DNA of 47,905 bases from Anabaena subtropica FACHB-260 (GCF_014697105.1 NZ_JACJRF010000041.1:1-47905), one strand, 5' to 3'; shown: positions 35,979-46,515, numbered from the stretch's first letter. The notes: generated by a model not told the origin, from the sequence alone. A program made the numbers and translations.

Positions 35979-38900
35979 ATGCCAACTAATCAAACAGTCC
36001 GCTTTTCTCAGTTCAATGCTTCTCTCAACCGCAACGCCGAAGGTCAGCTTGTCAGTGATCTTGCAACACCTAATAATGCCCAAGCAAAAGCTGTAGCGGA
36101 AATTATCCAGCGCAATAACCCAGATGTGCTGTTAATCAATGAATTTGATTATGTTGAAGGCAATCCCTTAGAGCCAGTCCAATTCCTTCTAGAAAATTAT
36201 CTAGGCGTTAGCCAAAACGGTGCAAACCCGGTTAATTATCCCTACATTTATATTGCTCCCTCCAACACGGGTATTGCTTCTGGATTTGATTTAAATAATA
36301 ACGGTGTAGCAGTCACTACCCCAGGCACACCAGGATATGGTGATGATGCTTTTGGTTTTGGGAATTTTCCTGGTCAATTCGGGATGGTGCTTTTATCTAA
36401 ATACCCAATTGATACCGCCAATGTCCGCACCTTCCAGAATTTCTTGTGGAAGGATATGCCAGATTCTTTGTTACCCACTATTCAAACTCCTGGTGCTGAT
36501 ACACCTTGGTATTCACCAGAAGAACAAGAAATTTTACGGCTTTCTTCTAAAAGTCACTGGGATGTACCCATCTTAGTGAATGGACAAACCATTCATGTCC
36601 TAGTTAGCCACCCCACACCCCCAGTTTTCGATGGTGCAGAAGACCGCAACGGCAAACGCAACCATGATGAAATTCGTTTTTGGGCAGATTATGTTACCCC
36701 TGGTGAGGGTGGTTATATATATGATGACCAAGGCAGAACAGGGGGTCTAAATGCTGGTTCCAGTTTTGTAATTATGGGTGATCAAAATGCTGATCCCTAC
36801 GATGGTGATAGCTTTGATAACGCGATTCTCCAACTGTTACAAAATCCTGGTATCAATACTAATTCTGTTCCCAGCAGTCCGGGGGGAGCGCAACAGTCAG
36901 CCTTGCAAGGTGGGGCAAATATTAACCATTCGGGCAATCCTGCTTTTGATACTGCCGATTTTAATGATAATAGTTCGGGTAACTTGCGGGCAGATTATGT
37001 CCTACCCTCCAGTGACTTGCAAATCGTCAACTCCGAAGTTTTTTGGCCTGTAGACACTGACCAGGCATTTGCGCCAGTAGGGACTTTTCCTTTCCCCAGT
37101 TCTGACCATCGTTTAGTGTTCGTAGACGTGCAAGTGGGAGCAACTGAACCAGGGAAAACGATCATTGAAGTAGATTTTCAGGGACAAACAATCCTTCCCA
37201 CTGGCTTTATACCTACTGGTGCGGCTGGCACAGTGAATGGAGAATCAGCTCCACTAGGTGGTTTATCTGGTGTCGCATATAATGCAGATAACGATCGCTA
37301 CTATGCCATATCAGACGATCGCTCGCAATTTGCACCTGCCCGTTTTTATACATTCACAAATAATGGAGAGGTGACATTTACGGATGTAGTCACCCTCAAA
37401 GATAGTGATGGTAATACTTTTCCTTTATTCAGCCTTGACCCAGAAGGTATTGCTTTAACTAATAATGGGACGGTGTTTATTTCCTCCGAAGGTGAAGCGA
37501 ATCCTGGTGCTGGTCGTGTGGGTGACCCCTTTATTAGAGAGTTTTCCTTAACAACAGGGGAACAAGTGCGATCGCTCCTTGTGCCTACTAAGTTTTTACC
37601 AGTTGTAGAAGACACCAACAATAACGGGATTGTGGATGCGGGTGATACGCAAATCTCAGGGGTACGGAATAACCTCGCCTTTGAAAGTCTCACCATCACC
37701 CCGGACCAACGAACCCTCTACACAGCTACCGAAAACGCTCTACTTCAAGATGGTGCAGTGGCTTCTGTTAGTGCTGGTACTCCTTCTCGCATCCTCCAAT
37801 ACAACCTCATCAGTGGTCAGCCAGAAAAAGAATATTTGTACATCACCGACCCTGTGGCTGAGGCTCCTAACCCAGTAGGTGGATTTAATACCAATGGGTT
37901 GGTAGAATTACTGGCGATTGATAACCGAGGGACATTACTGGCCTTGGAACGTTCCTTTTCTGCTGGATTATCCGGTACAGGTAACACCATCAAACTGTAT
38001 GAAATCACCCTCCAAGGTGCAACAGATATCAGTACTATCGACTCACTCAACAGCCTGAGTCCCGAACAATTAGCCGCTATCGAACCAGCCCAAAAGCGCC
38101 TGATCTTAAACCTCAATGACTTAGACTTACCCACTGGACTAGATAACGTAGAAGGTCTAGCCTTTGGCCCTAGACTAGCTGATGGTCGTCAGTCGATTGT
38201 GTTAGTGAGTGATAACAACTTTAGCGGTACTCAATTTACGCAAATCCTGACCTTGAGTGCAGAGGTAGTTCCCACAGTTGCACCGATTGTCGAAACTCGT
38301 CCTGACCTACTCGACAATGATAGTCCTAGCATCCCTGTAATTGATCAGAATGCTGATGCTGATGACCCAGCTATTTATGTAAATGCGACAAACTCAGCCG
38401 ATAGCTTAGTTGTCACCGCCGTAAAAAACGCCGGCTTACGAGTCTACGACTTGTCAGGAAACTTGTTACAGAGTATTAACCCTGGTGATGTCCGCTACAA
38501 CAACGTAGATATACAATATGGGTTTAGCTTGGGTGGCGAATCTATCGATATAGCCGTAGCCAGCGATCGCCAAAATGATCAACTAGTAATCTTCAAAATC
38601 AACCCCAACCCCAGCACCCCCGGTCAATACCTAGAAGATATCACCGACAGCAGTATTAGTACAGTCTTCCAAGGCGCACCTTTTGCACCGCCCTATTCCT
38701 CATCTTCTAGTAGCACTTACGGTCTAGCTTTATACCGTAGCCCCATCACTAACGATTACTACGCCTTTGTCAATCGCCGCGAAACCGGAGATATCGCCCA
38801 GTTAAGGCTAATAGACCAAGGTAATGGCACAATTGGCACCCAACTAGTACGCAACTTTACTATCCCTACAAATGCGGGACTCGACCCCCAAACCGAGGGG

Positions 38901-41456
38901 ATGGTAGTAGACCAAGAAACTGGTTTTCTCTATATTGGACAAGAGAATGTGGGTATTTGGAAGTATGAAGCAGAACCCAATCGTGGTAATACAGGTAGAC
39001 TCATTGACACAATTAGAGACTTGGGTGGTTCCTATCTAATTGACGATGTAGAAGGCTTGACTATTTATTATGGCAGCAACGGTACAGGCTATCTCCTCGC
39101 ATCTAGCCAAGGTAATAATTCCTTTATTGCTTACACCAGAGAGGGTAACAACGAATATGTAGGGACTTTTGCTGTCGGTAATAATGGAGCGATCGACAGT
39201 GTACAAGAGTCGGATGGTGCCGATGTGATTAACTTACCATTAGGCCCCAATTTCCCCTTTGGTGTGTTTGTTACCCAAGATGGCAATAATTTACCTGCCA
39301 CAATTGTTGATGATGAAAACGTCAATGCCAACTTCAAGTTAGTACCTTGGGAAAATATCGCCAATGCTTTCTCTCAACCACTAGCCATTGACACCACTAG
39401 TTACGATCCTCGTAATCCCGTTCCCCAAGCTAGACTGACTATCTACGATTTTGGTGAGTTACCCCCATTAGGTACAGCTTTAGATGGTCAAGAAATTCTC
39501 CTTGGTGGTTTCTCTGGGCTTTACTTCCAAGGTATTGCTGCTAATGGTAACTTGAAATTTGTCGCCCACACCGATCGCGGCCCCAATGGCGAAAACATCG
39601 GTGCAAATAGACCATTTGTTTTACCCGATTTCCAACCGGAAATAGTCGCCTTTGAACTGAATCGCAACACAGGTGAGATTGCTGTTACCCAAAGAATAGG
39701 GTTATTCCGTCAAGACGGAACCACACCATTAACAGGACTACCAAACCTACAAGCCGGAGCAAGGAATACCGCCTACACAGATGAAATCCCTGTGGACTTG
39801 CAAAATCAAGTCTTACCAAACGACCCCTTGGGTGCAGATTTGGAAGGGATTGTTGTTGATAGAAATGGCAATTACTGGTTAGTTGATGAGTACCGACCAG
39901 CCATTTACCAGTTTGATAGTAACGGTACACTAATTGAGCGTTTTATCCCCAGAGGAACTGCAACTGCACCCAATCCCGACCAACCAGCCGGCACTTTTGG
40001 CACGGAAGTGTTACCCGAAGTTTACGCTCAACGCCGCAATAATCGGGGATTTGAAGCGGTGGCGCTGGAAGGTAACAAACTCTACGCCTTTATTCAGAGT
40101 CCCATTGATAACCCTGACAATGGTGGTGATACCGTTTCTCGCAATTCTCGCAACCTGAGAATTTTGGAATTTGACGTTGTTAGTCAACAGGTAACAGCCG
40201 AATATCTCTATCTCTTGGAAGGTCTACCAAATACTGACAAAATTGGTGATGCTGTTTCCTTGGGTAACGGGAGATTTGCGGTAGTGGAGCGTGATGATGA
40301 TGAAACCTCCGCCGCTAATAAATTGATCTTCTTGATTGATTTGGCGGGAGCTACCAATATCAATAATCCCGCTAACTATAGTTTGCCAGTTGGCAGAACC
40401 ATTGAACAACTGACACCTGATGAGTTAACAGCCGCTCATATTAACCCTGTCAATAAGAGTCTCATTGCGAATGCGGCTCAACTTGGTTACATTGGCGTGG
40501 GTAAACTGGAAGGACTCGCACTCGTTGCACCGAATACTCTCGCCCTACTCAATGACAACGATTTCGGTGTCACTGGAACTACTGTCAATCCTGACGGGAC
40601 AATTAGCGTCACAGTTGCTCCCCTATCTAGCAGATTGGCTCTTTTAGAACTGCCAAATAATTTACCAATCACCCAGCCATTAGATATTCAATTTGGTTCT
40701 CCTGCAAATGATGAGATTACGGCTGAACCAGGGCAAATCTTATTCACTGGTGATGGTGCAGATACAGTAGATTCCCTGGGAAGTAACACCATTTTCACTG
40801 GCAACGGTGATGATATTGTGTTTGTGGGTAGTGATGCTTCCGTGTCTACTGGAAATAGTGATGATCAGGTCTTCATCGGTGTGGATGGCCCTGCTAGCAA
40901 TACCACTGTTAATGGTGGTAATGGTGATGATGAAATCACTGTAGTGGAAGCAGGCGGGACTAATAACCTATTTGGTGCAGCCGGGGATGACAGCCTGCAA
41001 ATCATTGAAGGTTCTCGTCAATTAGTATTCGGTGGTTCTGGTAACGACACCCTCATGAGTAACGGTAGCTATAACCGTCTCTACGGTGGTTCAGGTGATG
41101 ACTTACTGTTCTCCAATGTCAATGACTCTTTGTTTGGTGGCGATGGTGATGATGTACTATTCGCTGGACAAGGTGGTAATAACCGTCTGAGTGGTGGTAC
41201 TGGTGCTGACCAGTTCTGGGTTGCTAATGGTAGTTTACCTACTAGCAAGAATACTATTACTGATTTTGTTGTAGGTATGGACAAAATTGGTTTGGGGGGA
41301 ATTGGGGTAACTCAATTTAGTGGTTTGAGCTTGGTACAGCAAGGTGGTGATACTTTGGTGAAGCTAGGCACAACTGAATTGGTTGCTTTACAAGGAATTA
41401 CCTCAACTAGTCTGACTGCTGCTGATTTTGTTTTCTCTGTTAGTGTAGTCGCCTAG
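35979..41456 (+). CDS. Multidomain RTX phosphatase: EEP nuclease/phosphatase, two phytase-like domains, beta-propeller phytase
   Basis: 1825 aa, no signal peptide. Residues 1-385 form an endonuclease/exonuclease/phosphatase domain: E55 (LLINEFD), D268 and N270 (MGDQNAD), D376 and H377 (SSDHRLV). About 391-765 is a phytase-like esterase domain (GGLSGVAYNADNDRYYAISD). About 770-1137 is a beta-propeller 3-phytase (NADADDPAIYVN, GLRVYDLSGNLLQ, ENVGIWKYEAEP). About 1158-1571 is a second phytase-like domain (GGFSGLYFQGIAANG, FVAHTDRGPNGENIG). Residues 1572-1825 carry glycine/aspartate RTX-type repeats (GGNGDDEI, GGSGNDTL, GGDGDDVL) and an uncleaved C-terminal secretion signal. The gene lies between the nucleotidase and the type I exporter. 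It should be secreted and release phosphate from phytate and phosphodiesters. Confidence 0.88.
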   Translation: MPTNQTVRFSQFNASLNRNAEGQLVSDLATPNNAQAKAVAEIIQRNNPDVLLINEFDYVEGNPLEPVQFLLENYLGVSQNGANPVNYPYIYIAPSNTGIASGFDLNNNGVAVTTPGTPGYGDDAFGFGNFPGQFGMVLLSKYPIDTANVRTFQNFLWKDMPDSLLPTIQTPGADTPWYSPEEQEILRLSSKSHWDVPILVNGQTIHVLVSHPTPPVFDGAEDRNGKRNHDEIRFWADYVTPGEGGYIYDDQGRTGGLNAGSSFVIMGDQNADPYDGDSFDNAILQLLQNPGINTNSVPSSPGGAQQSALQGGANINHSGNPAFDTADFNDNSSGNLRADYVLPSSDLQIVNSEVFWPVDTDQAFAPVGTFPFPSSDHRLVFVDVQVGATEPGKTIIEVDFQGQTILPTGFIPTGAAGTVNGESAPLGGLSGVAYNADNDRYYAISDDRSQFAPARFYTFTNNGEVTFTDVVTLKDSDGNTFPLFSLDPEGIALTNNGTVFISSEGEANPGAGRVGDPFIREFSLTTGEQVRSLLVPTKFLPVVEDTNNNGIVDAGDTQISGVRNNLAFESLTITPDQRTLYTATENALLQDGAVASVSAGTPSRILQYNLISGQPEKEYLYITDPVAEAPNPVGGFNTNGLVELLAIDNRGTLLALERSFSAGLSGTGNTIKLYEITLQGATDISTIDSLNSLSPEQLAAIEPAQKRLILNLNDLDLPTGLDNVEGLAFGPRLADGRQSIVLVSDNNFSGTQFTQILTLSAEVVPTVAPIVETRPDLLDNDSPSIPVIDQNADADDPAIYVNATNSADSLVVTAVKNAGLRVYDLSGNLLQSINPGDVRYNNVDIQYGFSLGGESIDIAVASDRQNDQLVIFKINPNPSTPGQYLEDITDSSISTVFQGAPFAPPYSSSSSSTYGLALYRSPITNDYYAFVNRRETGDIAQLRLIDQGNGTIGTQLVRNFTIPTNAGLDPQTEGMVVDQETGFLYIGQENVGIWKYEAEPNRGNTGRLIDTIRDLGGSYLIDDVEGLTIYYGSNGTGYLLASSQGNNSFIAYTREGNNEYVGTFAVGNNGAIDSVQESDGADVINLPLGPNFPFGVFVTQDGNNLPATIVDDENVNANFKLVPWENIANAFSQPLAIDTTSYDPRNPVPQARLTIYDFGELPPLGTALDGQEILLGGFSGLYFQGIAANGNLKFVAHTDRGPNGENIGANRPFVLPDFQPEIVAFELNRNTGEIAVTQRIGLFRQDGTTPLTGLPNLQAGARNTAYTDEIPVDLQNQVLPNDPLGADLEGIVVDRNGNYWLVDEYRPAIYQFDSNGTLIERFIPRGTATAPNPDQPAGTFGTEVLPEVYAQRRNNRGFEAVALEGNKLYAFIQSPIDNPDNGGDTVSRNSRNLRILEFDVVSQQVTAEYLYLLEGLPNTDKIGDAVSLGNGRFAVVERDDDETSAANKLIFLIDLAGATNINNPANYSLPVGRTIEQLTPDELTAAHINPVNKSLIANAAQLGYIGVGKLEGLALVAPNTLALLNDNDFGVTGTTVNPDGTISVTVAPLSSRLALLELPNNLPITQPLDIQFGSPANDEITAEPGQILFTGDGADTVDSLGSNTIFTGNGDDIVFVGSDASVSTGNSDDQVFIGVDGPASNTTVNGGNGDDEITVVEAGGTNNLFGAAGDDSLQIIEGSRQLVFGGSGNDTLMSNGSYNRLYGGSGDDLLFSNVNDSLFGGDGDDVLFAGQGGNNRLSGGTGADQFWVANGSLPTSKNTITDFVVGMDKIGLGGIGVTQFSGLSLVQQGGDTLVKLGTTELVALQGITSTSLTAADFVFSVSVVA

Positions 41457-41474
41457 TAAAAACTCTGTGTGTGT

Positions 41475-41505
41475 CTTTGTGGTTAATAATTTTTTAACCA
41501 CAGAG
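41475..41505 (+). terminator. Hairpin after the RTX phytase gene
   Basis: CTTTGTGGTTAA (41475-41486) pairs with TTAACCACAGAG (41494-41505), 12 positions with one G-T pair, around a 7-nt loop. The sequence AACCACAGAG..CACAAAGACA also recurs upstream of ilvA (27697-27716), so it is partly a dispersed repeat. It could reduce read-through from the cargo genes into the exporter. Confidence 0.5.
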
Positions 41506-41741
41506 GCACAAAGACACCGACACAAAGTTAAGTATTTTAGCTACAGTAATCCTGGGAAATCAAAATCATGATAATTTAAGTTCGGGTATATACCCTTAAA
41601 TATTTTGGTTAATTTATATGGAGGAATATTAGTATAGCTAAATCTTGAAGTATATTCACTGAATTTAAGATTTGATAAATTGTACAAAATTAAGAGTGAA
41701 TTTCTCAGTTAAATTATTTAACCATAGATAAATATTTAGAC

Positions 41742-44700
41742 ATGACTTATATTAAAAGCGCTTTTCAAGAATTTCTTTTAACCCTTGGGGGTTTTGACCA
41801 GTTACCAAGTGCAGAACTTGGTAACCTCTTAGAGAATTTACAGCCATTTCGCTATCGTATCGGTCAGAAAATCATTGGTAAAGAAAGAACGCCAGAACGA
41901 GTAACAATTATTTATGAAGGACAAGTGCGTCTGTTGGGATTTGATCCACAAACGCAAGTCCCCCATACCATCAAATTACTGAAACCAGGGGAAATCATTG
42001 GTGAGATAGGATTATTGCGGGATGTGGCTTGTGAAACTGCGATCGCCTCTACCGATGAAGTGATAGGTTTAACTTTAAATGCCGCACATTATTTAGGTCT
42101 GTTGGAATCCTACCCGGCTTTTGCTCATGCACGCCAAAACCAAAGTTACATCATAGAAGTTTTCGATGTTTTGGGTTCCCAGTTAGCCAAGCAAGCGAAT
42201 GTCATTAACAACCTTGATGAACTGGCTACACAAGCTTTACAAAATGCCAAAATAGATTACCTTCCACCTGGAAGAAATTTCCTCCATCAATTAGATAGTG
42301 ACAGTATTTGGTTTGTTAGTGGCGGTACAGTCACGAATTACCCTATTGGTTCTCGCCTAGAACCCAGTGATGGTAATCGGGTAATTGAGGTGAGGGGAGA
42401 AAGTCCGGCGCGATTGATTGGTTTAGCACCGTCAGATTTATTATTCTTAGATAACGACTATCGTCAACCTGGACAACTTACTGTTCATGATAGCCAATCG
42501 GCGATTGCAGAAGTTCTAGATATCCCTTACGCCACCGAGGAAGAAATTCCCCAGTCAGATTCCTCATCTAACCACGGTAAACAAAAACAAAAATTCCCCT
42601 TTGTCCGGGGTAAGGGAGAATTAAATTCTACCTTTGCTTGTTTTCAAATGCTTACCAAGCACCTGCAAATTCCCTTCCGCAAAGAAGTGGTGCGCCGCAT
42701 TTTAAATGAGCAAATCAAACGCCAAGGTAGTATCTCTTTTCCCGCCTGCGCTTATCTATCAGAATTAATCGGACTCAAAGCCAATCTTGTAGATTTACCT
42801 GCGGCGGCTATTACTCGTGTTCCTACCCCAGCATTGGTAAAATATGGTGATGGTTATGCCGTTTTATATGCAGCCGATACTAATAATGTAGTTTTAGGTG
42901 TACCATCCCAAGGCATAGTAAGTTGCAAACCTGCACAGATAGTTGAGCATTTAGAAATTGTCGAAAACAGTTACCCACCACAAATCAGGGTATTACTGCT
43001 GTCCTCCACCAAAGAGACACCAAAAGAACGTTTCGGTTTGCGGTGGTTTCTCCCCTACTTATCTCGCCATCGCCGAGTTCTCATAGAAGTTTTTATTGCT
43101 TCCTTCTTTGTCCAATTAGCAGCGTTAGCCAATCCCCTAGTTATTCAGCTAATTATTGATAAAGTCATTGTCCAGAACAGTATCAGTACGCTGAATGTTT
43201 TGGGCGTTTTGTTGTTGGCTGTGGGAATATTTGAAGCAGTCCTCACCACATTAAGGACTTACTTATTTGTCGATACGACCAACCGCATCGACATGGGTTT
43301 GGGTTCAGAAATTATTGACCACCTATTACGGCTACCACTACGTTACTTTGAAAAGCGACCTGTGGGTGAACTGGCTACCCGTATCAATGAATTAGAAAAT
43401 ATTCGTCAGTTTCTCACCGGGACGGCGTTGACAGTAGGATTAGATGCGGTTTTCTCAGTGGTGTATATCATTGTCATGCTATTTTATAGCTGGCAACTCA
43501 CCCTAGTTGGTTTAGGGACGATTCCCATATTTATTGTTATCACCTTAATTGCATCGCCTACCGTCAGTAGACAATTACGTTCCAAAGCCGAACGCAACTC
43601 AGAAACTCAATCCTATTTAGTTGAGGTGATGTCTGGGATTCAGACGGTGAAGGCGCAAAATATCGAACTGCGATCGCGCTTTTCCTGGCAAGAGCGATAT
43701 GCTCGATATGTAGCATCCGGTTTTAAAACTGTCATCACATCAACACTCGCTAACTCTACAAGTCAATTCCTCAACAAACTCAGTAGTTTACTTGTGTTGT
43801 GGGTGGGTGCTTATCTGGTACTCCAAGGCGAATTAACTTTAGGGGAATTAATCGCTTTTAGAATTATCTCCGGTTATGTCACCAGCCCGATTTTACGCCT
43901 AGCTCAACTCTGGCAAAGCTTCCAAGAAACAGCATTATCCCTAGAACGGTTGAGCGATATCGTTGATACACCCCAAGAAGCCGAAGTTGACCGCTATAAT
44001 ATTCCCTTACCTGAGATTTACGGGTCTGTTAAATACGAGAATATTTCCTTCCGTTTCGCACCCAGTGGCCCTTTACAACTTTCCAACGTTAATTTGGAAA
44101 TCCCGGCTGGGAAATTTATCGGCATCGTGGGTCAAAGCGGTTCTGGTAAAAGTACGATGATGAAGTTACTGCTGCGCTTGTATGACGTAGAGTCCGGCAG
44201 AATTTTGATTGATGGTTACGATATTTCCAAAGTAGAACTGTACTCACTGCGTCGCCAAGTTGGTGTTGTACCCCAAGAAACCCTGTTGTTTGACGGAACA
44301 GTACAAGAAAATATTGCTTTGACAAATCCCGATGCTAGCACCGAAGAAATCATCGAAGCGGCGCGAGTAGCAGTCGCCCACGAGTTTATTATGAGCTTAC
44401 CCAACGGTTACAATACTCGTGTCGGCGAACGGGGTGCGGGACTTTCTGGGGGACAAAGACAGAGAATTGCGATCGCTCGTTCTGTTCTCCAACGACCGAA
44501 ACTATTAGTATTAGATGAAGCTACCAGTGCTTTAGACTATCCCACAGAACGACAAGTTTGCCTCAACTTAGCTAAATCCTTTCGCGGTAGCACAGTATTC
44601 TTTATCACCCACCGACTCAACACCGTTAGTCATGCAGACATGATTGTCGTCATGGATGCAGGGAAAGTCATAGAACAAGGAAGTCACCAACAATTAATGG

Positions 44701-44753
44701 CGGCTAAAGGTCATTATTCTTACCTGTATCAACAACAGGAAGTGAATTTGTAA
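41742..44753 (+). CDS. Type I secretion ABC transporter with cyclic nucleotide-binding-like and C39-like domains
   Basis: 1003 aa. Residues 1-135 are a cyclic nucleotide-binding-type domain (IGQKIIGKERTPERVTIIYEG, LLKPGEIIGEIGLLRD). A second, degenerate one lies at about 145-245 (LPPGRNFLHQLDSDSIWFVS). About 285-410 is a C39-like domain whose catalytic cysteine region reads LNSTFACFQML, with serine at the cysteine position, and the histidine region reads GYAVLYA. It is thus a non-peptidase docking domain as in HlyB. Six transmembrane segments follow (about 435-730), then the ATPase: Walker A K803 (GQSGSGKST), signature LSGGQ at 901-905, Walker B with D925 and E926, and H957. It should export uncleaved RTX proteins with the adjacent HlyD. 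Confidence 0.94.
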   Translation: MTYIKSAFQEFLLTLGGFDQLPSAELGNLLENLQPFRYRIGQKIIGKERTPERVTIIYEGQVRLLGFDPQTQVPHTIKLLKPGEIIGEIGLLRDVACETAIASTDEVIGLTLNAAHYLGLLESYPAFAHARQNQSYIIEVFDVLGSQLAKQANVINNLDELATQALQNAKIDYLPPGRNFLHQLDSDSIWFVSGGTVTNYPIGSRLEPSDGNRVIEVRGESPARLIGLAPSDLLFLDNDYRQPGQLTVHDSQSAIAEVLDIPYATEEEIPQSDSSSNHGKQKQKFPFVRGKGELNSTFACFQMLTKHLQIPFRKEVVRRILNEQIKRQGSISFPACAYLSELIGLKANLVDLPAAAITRVPTPALVKYGDGYAVLYAADTNNVVLGVPSQGIVSCKPAQIVEHLEIVENSYPPQIRVLLLSSTKETPKERFGLRWFLPYLSRHRRVLIEVFIASFFVQLAALANPLVIQLIIDKVIVQNSISTLNVLGVLLLAVGIFEAVLTTLRTYLFVDTTNRIDMGLGSEIIDHLLRLPLRYFEKRPVGELATRINELENIRQFLTGTALTVGLDAVFSVVYIIVMLFYSWQLTLVGLGTIPIFIVITLIASPTVSRQLRSKAERNSETQSYLVEVMSGIQTVKAQNIELRSRFSWQERYARYVASGFKTVITSTLANSTSQFLNKLSSLLVLWVGAYLVLQGELTLGELIAFRIISGYVTSPILRLAQLWQSFQETALSLERLSDIVDTPQEAEVDRYNIPLPEIYGSVKYENISFRFAPSGPLQLSNVNLEIPAGKFIGIVGQSGSGKSTMMKLLLRLYDVESGRILIDGYDISKVELYSLRRQVGVVPQETLLFDGTVQENIALTNPDASTEEIIEAARVAVAHEFIMSLPNGYNTRVGERGAGLSGGQRQRIAIARSVLQRPKLLVLDEATSALDYPTERQVCLNLAKSFRGSTVFFITHRLNTVSHADMIVVMDAGKVIEQGSHQQLMAAKGHYSYLYQQQEVNL

Positions 44754-44814
44754 TTGTCATTAGTCATTAGTCCAGAGTTCTTTTCTCCATTCCCTTTTTA
44801 ACAATTAAACTACT

Positions 44815-46386
44815 ATGACTCAACTTAATAGCGATCGCCTTAACGGTAATAATGGTAATGGGAAGCACGACCAGACTTTCAAGATTGAGAGTCAAGCTTC
44901 ACCAGAGTCTAGCAAGGCTTTAGTTAACTTTAATCAAAATGAATTTGAGCAATCCGTAGTTCTTCGTCAATCTCCTATTTGGTCACGTACAATTATGCTT
45001 ACCCTAATAGGTTTAGCCTGCGTGGGTATTGCTTGGGCATATTTTGCCAAAATTGAACAGGTAGTACCTGCTACTGGTCAATTAAAGCCAGAAGGTACTG
45101 TTAAAGAAGTGCAAGCACCTGTGAGTGGTGTTGTGAGAGAGGTTTTTGTCAGAGATGGAGAAACCGTTAATAAAGGCGATTTGTTACTTACTTTTGATAC
45201 AATTGCCACTGTTGCTCAATTAAATTCATTAGAAAAAATTCGGCTGGCATTAATTCAAGAGAATCAGACCTATCGCCGTTTAATGAGATCAACTTCTGGT
45301 GTTGCTTCTGAACTAGAATTTATCCGCAGTCAACTACCACAAGAAGCAGCTTTTTTGTTAAGAAATCGAGCAGTCTTAGTTGCAGAAAATGAATTATTAC
45401 GTACTCAATTAAATAATTCTACAACAGGTATAGGCTTAGATAGCGATGAACAAAAACAGCTACAAGTTGCCAAAACAGAATTAGATTCTCGTGCAGCAGC
45501 AGCAGGACTAGAAGTTTCTAAAACCCGGAAACAACTAAGTCAAACAACAGTTAAGCTGCAAGATACTCAAGCAAGTTTAGGTATACAAAGGAATATTTTA
45601 GATAATTTAAAAATATTATCTGAAGAAGGGGGAATTTCTCGGTTACAGTATCTCAATCAACAACAACAGGTGCAAAATCTAGCAGCAGAAGTAGCTCAAT
45701 TAATTGAAGAGCAAAAGCGCCTGCAATTTGAAATTGAAAGAGGTCAACAGCAGCTAACTAACACAGTTGCTAATTCTGATAAAAATATTTTAGAAAGAAT
45801 TGGTGACAATAAAAAACGCATTGCAGAAATTGATAGCCAATTTATGAGAATTGTTCTAGAAAATGAACGTAATTTAGCAGATATCAACAGCAAAATATCT
45901 CAAGCTCAACAGAATCTTAAATATCAAGAATTACGCGCTCCTGCTTCTGGAACAATTTTTGATTTGCAAGCAAATAATACTGGATTTGTCGCTAATCCTA
46001 CTCAAAAATTACTACAAATTGTACCAAATGAAAACTTTATTGCTGAAGTTTTCATTACCAATAAAGATATTGGTTTTGTACGGAAAGGTATGAAAGTAGA
46101 TGTTAGAATTGAATCCTTCCCTTTCAGTCAATTTGGTGATATCAAAGGCGAAATAATTGATATAGGATCAGATGCTTTACAACCAGATGAAATATATAAG
46201 TTTTATCGGTTTCCTGCCAGAGTCAAATTAGACAGACAATACTTGCAAATTCAAGATAAACAAATTTCCTTACAGTCAGGAATGTCAATCACTGCCAATA
46301 TCAAAGTCAGAGAAGAACGAACTGTCATGAGTCTCTTTACTGAGATGTTTACCAAGCAAATTGATAGTTTAAAAGAAGTGCGTTGA
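44815..46386 (+). CDS. HlyD-family periplasmic adaptor of type I secretion
   Basis: 523 aa. One transmembrane segment at about 57-77 (TIMLTLIGLACVGIAWAYFA) follows a polar cytoplasmic N-terminus. The lipoyl-like half motif GTVKEVQAPVSGVVREVFVR and GETVNKGDLLLTF is next, then a long coiled coil (about 140-370, rich in Q, E, L), a second lipoyl half (YQELRAPASGTIFDLQANNT) and a beta-barrel. It links the ABC transporter to a TolC-type outer-membrane channel, which is not encoded here. It begins 61 nt after the transporter gene, in an operon. Confidence 0.94.
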   Translation: MTQLNSDRLNGNNGNGKHDQTFKIESQASPESSKALVNFNQNEFEQSVVLRQSPIWSRTIMLTLIGLACVGIAWAYFAKIEQVVPATGQLKPEGTVKEVQAPVSGVVREVFVRDGETVNKGDLLLTFDTIATVAQLNSLEKIRLALIQENQTYRRLMRSTSGVASELEFIRSQLPQEAAFLLRNRAVLVAENELLRTQLNNSTTGIGLDSDEQKQLQVAKTELDSRAAAAGLEVSKTRKQLSQTTVKLQDTQASLGIQRNILDNLKILSEEGGISRLQYLNQQQQVQNLAAEVAQLIEEQKRLQFEIERGQQQLTNTVANSDKNILERIGDNKKRIAEIDSQFMRIVLENERNLADINSKISQAQQNLKYQELRAPASGTIFDLQANNTGFVANPTQKLLQIVPNENFIAEVFITNKDIGFVRKGMKVDVRIESFPFSQFGDIKGEIIDIGSDALQPDEIYKFYRFPARVKLDRQYLQIQDKQISLQSGMSITANIKVREERTVMSLFTEMFTKQIDSLKEVR

Positions 46387-46400
46387 CACAGTTAATCACC

Positions 46401-46428
46401 GTAGAGATGCGTCATAATGCGTCTCTAC
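46401..46428 (+). terminator. Hairpin after the hlyD-type gene
   Basis: GTAGAGATGCG (46401-46411) pairs with TGCGTCTCTAC (46418-46428) around a 6-nt loop, 11 positions with two G-T pairs. No strong T-run follows. It lies 15 nt after the adaptor stop and probably ends or slows the secretion operon transcript. Confidence 0.5.
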
Positions 46429-46515
46429 AAAACTAAATATTATGACTCATAATGTGTGCTTATAAGAAAGAGTCTCCTAATTTACCGAATTACTGAACAC
46501 TTTACGAATCAAATC

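Noticed and set aside
35829-36083. An 84-codon minus-strand frame over the gap between the nucleotidase and the RTX phytase
   Set aside because: Most of it lies over the coding ends of two clear genes on the other strand, and its translation shows no family pattern or ribosome binding site.
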